Below, one piece after another: positions 39,134-39,781 of a stretch of DNA of 39,781 nt; positions within the stretch are counted from its first letter, which is position 1, and every line of letters begins with the position of its first letter. This DNA is from RGIG5472 sp051867615 (GTDB taxonomy: Bacteria > Bacillota > Clostridia > Oscillospirales > Oscillospiraceae). Where the stretch lies: contig JBJDYU010000052.1 of NCBI GenBank assembly GCA_051867615.1, positions 1 to 39,781 on the forward strand, read 5' to 3'. The position numbers and the translations under genes were made by a program. The notes under the pieces are model-generated. The model made no database searches and was not told the DNA's origin. It worked only from the letters and a program-made list of their open reading frames with translations.

Positions 39134-39781
39134 CTTTCCCTCCCAGCCGGGTCATCATCAGACCCACTTCACGCTTCTTCGCGCCGCGGCCGTCGATGAT
39201 GCCGCTCACCTTTCCGTCGCAGAGCACCAGGATGCGGTCCGCCAGCTCCAGCAGCACGTCCAGATCCTCGCCCACATAGATGACGGCGACGCCCGCCTTC
39301 TTCTGCTTGTTGATCAGCTCGTAGATCGTGTAGGAGGAATTGATGTCAAGTCCCCGCACGGCGTAGGCGGTCAGCAGCACGGTGGGAGCGGAGGAGATCT
39401 CGCGGCCCACCAGCACCTTCTGCACGTTGCCGCCGGAGAGCTTCCGCACGGGCGTACCGATGCCGGGCGTACTGACCTCCAGCTCCTTCACCACGTTTTC
39501 CGCCAGCTTCTTCGGGGCCTTGCGGTCGGTGAAGAAGGAGCGGCCCCGGCGGAAGGAGCGCAGCATCATATTGTCCGCCAGATCCATGTTGCCCACCAGG
39601 CCCATGCCGAGCCGGTCCTCCGGCACGAAGGAGAGGGCCACGCCCATCTCCGCGATGCGCAAGGGGTCCTTCCCCAGCAGCTCCTCCCTCTCGCCGTTGT
39701 CGCCGATATAGGTGACGCTGCCCGCCTCCGTGGGCTGCAGGCCCGCGATGGCCTCCAGCAGCTCCTTCTGGCCGCAGCCGG
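39126..39781 (-). CDS. ABC importer ATP-binding protein, C-terminal part (cut by window end)
   Basis: The frame is open to the window edge, and 217 residues of the C-terminal end are visible. They begin GCGQKELLEAIAGLQPTEAG, the degenerate P-loop region of the second nucleotide-binding domain in RbsA/NupO-type double ATPases. The rest contains the FVPEDRLGMGL loop, the signature LSGGNVQKVLVGREI and VIYVGEDLDVLLELADRILVLCDGK. The Walker B/D-loop region reads LLTAYAVRGLDINSSYTIYEL, instead of the common LIAAQPTRGLDVGA form, so the usual acidic residue and PTRG are altered. An internal TTG at 39662 is not the start. It drives the two permeases downstream. Confidence 0.88.
   Translation of the reverse strand, partial: GCGQKELLEAIAGLQPTEAGSVTYIGDNGEREELLGKDPLRIAEMGVALSFVPEDRLGMGLVGNMDLADNMMLRSFRRGRSFFTDRKAPKKLAENVVKELEVSTPGIGTPVRKLSGGNVQKVLVGREISSAPTVLLTAYAVRGLDINSSYTIYELINKQKKAGVAVIYVGEDLDVLLELADRILVLCDGKVSGIIDGRGAKKREVGLMMTRLGGKDE

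Noticed and set aside
37067..39199. Open frame of 710 codons on the plus strand
   Set aside because: It is antisense to both importer permeases and part of the ATPase, with a highly charged, His/Asp-rich composition typical of a shadow.
1..39781. CRISPR array, tRNA, rRNA or prophage genes
   Set aside because: No regularly spaced direct repeats, cloverleaf-like sequences, rRNA motifs, integrase or phage structural genes were recognised.

Overview
The window reads as a chromosomal segment of a high-GC, Gram-positive anaerobe. The best fit is the clostridial family Oscillospiraceae (Flavonifractor, Lawsonibacter, Oscillibacter or Intestinimonas-like). This is inferred from the Firmicutes gene order (smc-ftsY, rph-rdgB-yhbY-nadD/yqeK-LCP-rsfS-leuS), a T-box leader on leuS, the CD1247-type zinc-ribbon protein, YqeG, TepA and M18 peptidase families, and high GC at third codon positions. 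No rRNA, tRNA or CRISPR array was recognised. Almost every long antisense open frame is a GC-driven shadow of a real gene.

Layout. 1-2000: an AT-richer membrane protein (minus), then a YjjG-type HAD nucleotidase (plus). 2012-3732: a two-gene ECF-type sigma factor and membrane-protein module. 3772-5432 (minus): efp, a CD1247-like acidic zinc-ribbon protein and a ProX/YbaK-type tRNA-editing protein. 5628-7410: yqeG (minus), a small GH18-like protein (plus) and rpsU (minus). The last two are separated by a compact hairpin element that appears to have inserted into a shared bidirectional terminator. 7602-8069: a low-GC GNAT acetyltransferase. 8230-20290: a long minus-strand housekeeping run, in transcription order smc, ftsY, rph, rdgB, yhbY, nadD-yqeK fusion, LCP cell-wall ligase and rsfS, then leuS on its own promoter and T-box leader.

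20420-22060 is a distinctly AT-rich island with two unrecognised genes: a zinc-ribbon/coiled-coil protein and a small membrane protein. 22125-32865 (minus) holds, in transcription order, ddl, murF, an ABC-F ATPase, a YdcF-type protein, a flavodoxin with an arginine-rich tail, prfA, a TsaC-CoaE fusion and an M18 aminopeptidase, then, after a terminator, a TepA/ClpP-like protease. rodA (minus, from 34291) diverges from tsaE-tsaB-upp-GNAT (plus). The right edge carries two permeases and the C-terminal part of the ATPase of a nucleoside/sugar-type ABC importer, cut by the window end.

The genes mostly serve envelope synthesis (ddl, murF, rodA, LCP), translation (efp, rpsU, leuS, prfA, rsfS, yhbY, ABC-F), t6A tRNA modification (tsaB, tsaE, tsaC domain) and cofactor or nucleotide metabolism (nadD, coaE domain, rdgB, upp). 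I found no clear-cut new multi-gene system. The best leads are the AT-rich island between smc and tepA, the hairpin element between the GH18-like gene and rpsU, the TsaC-CoaE fusion, and the sigma/membrane-protein pair.
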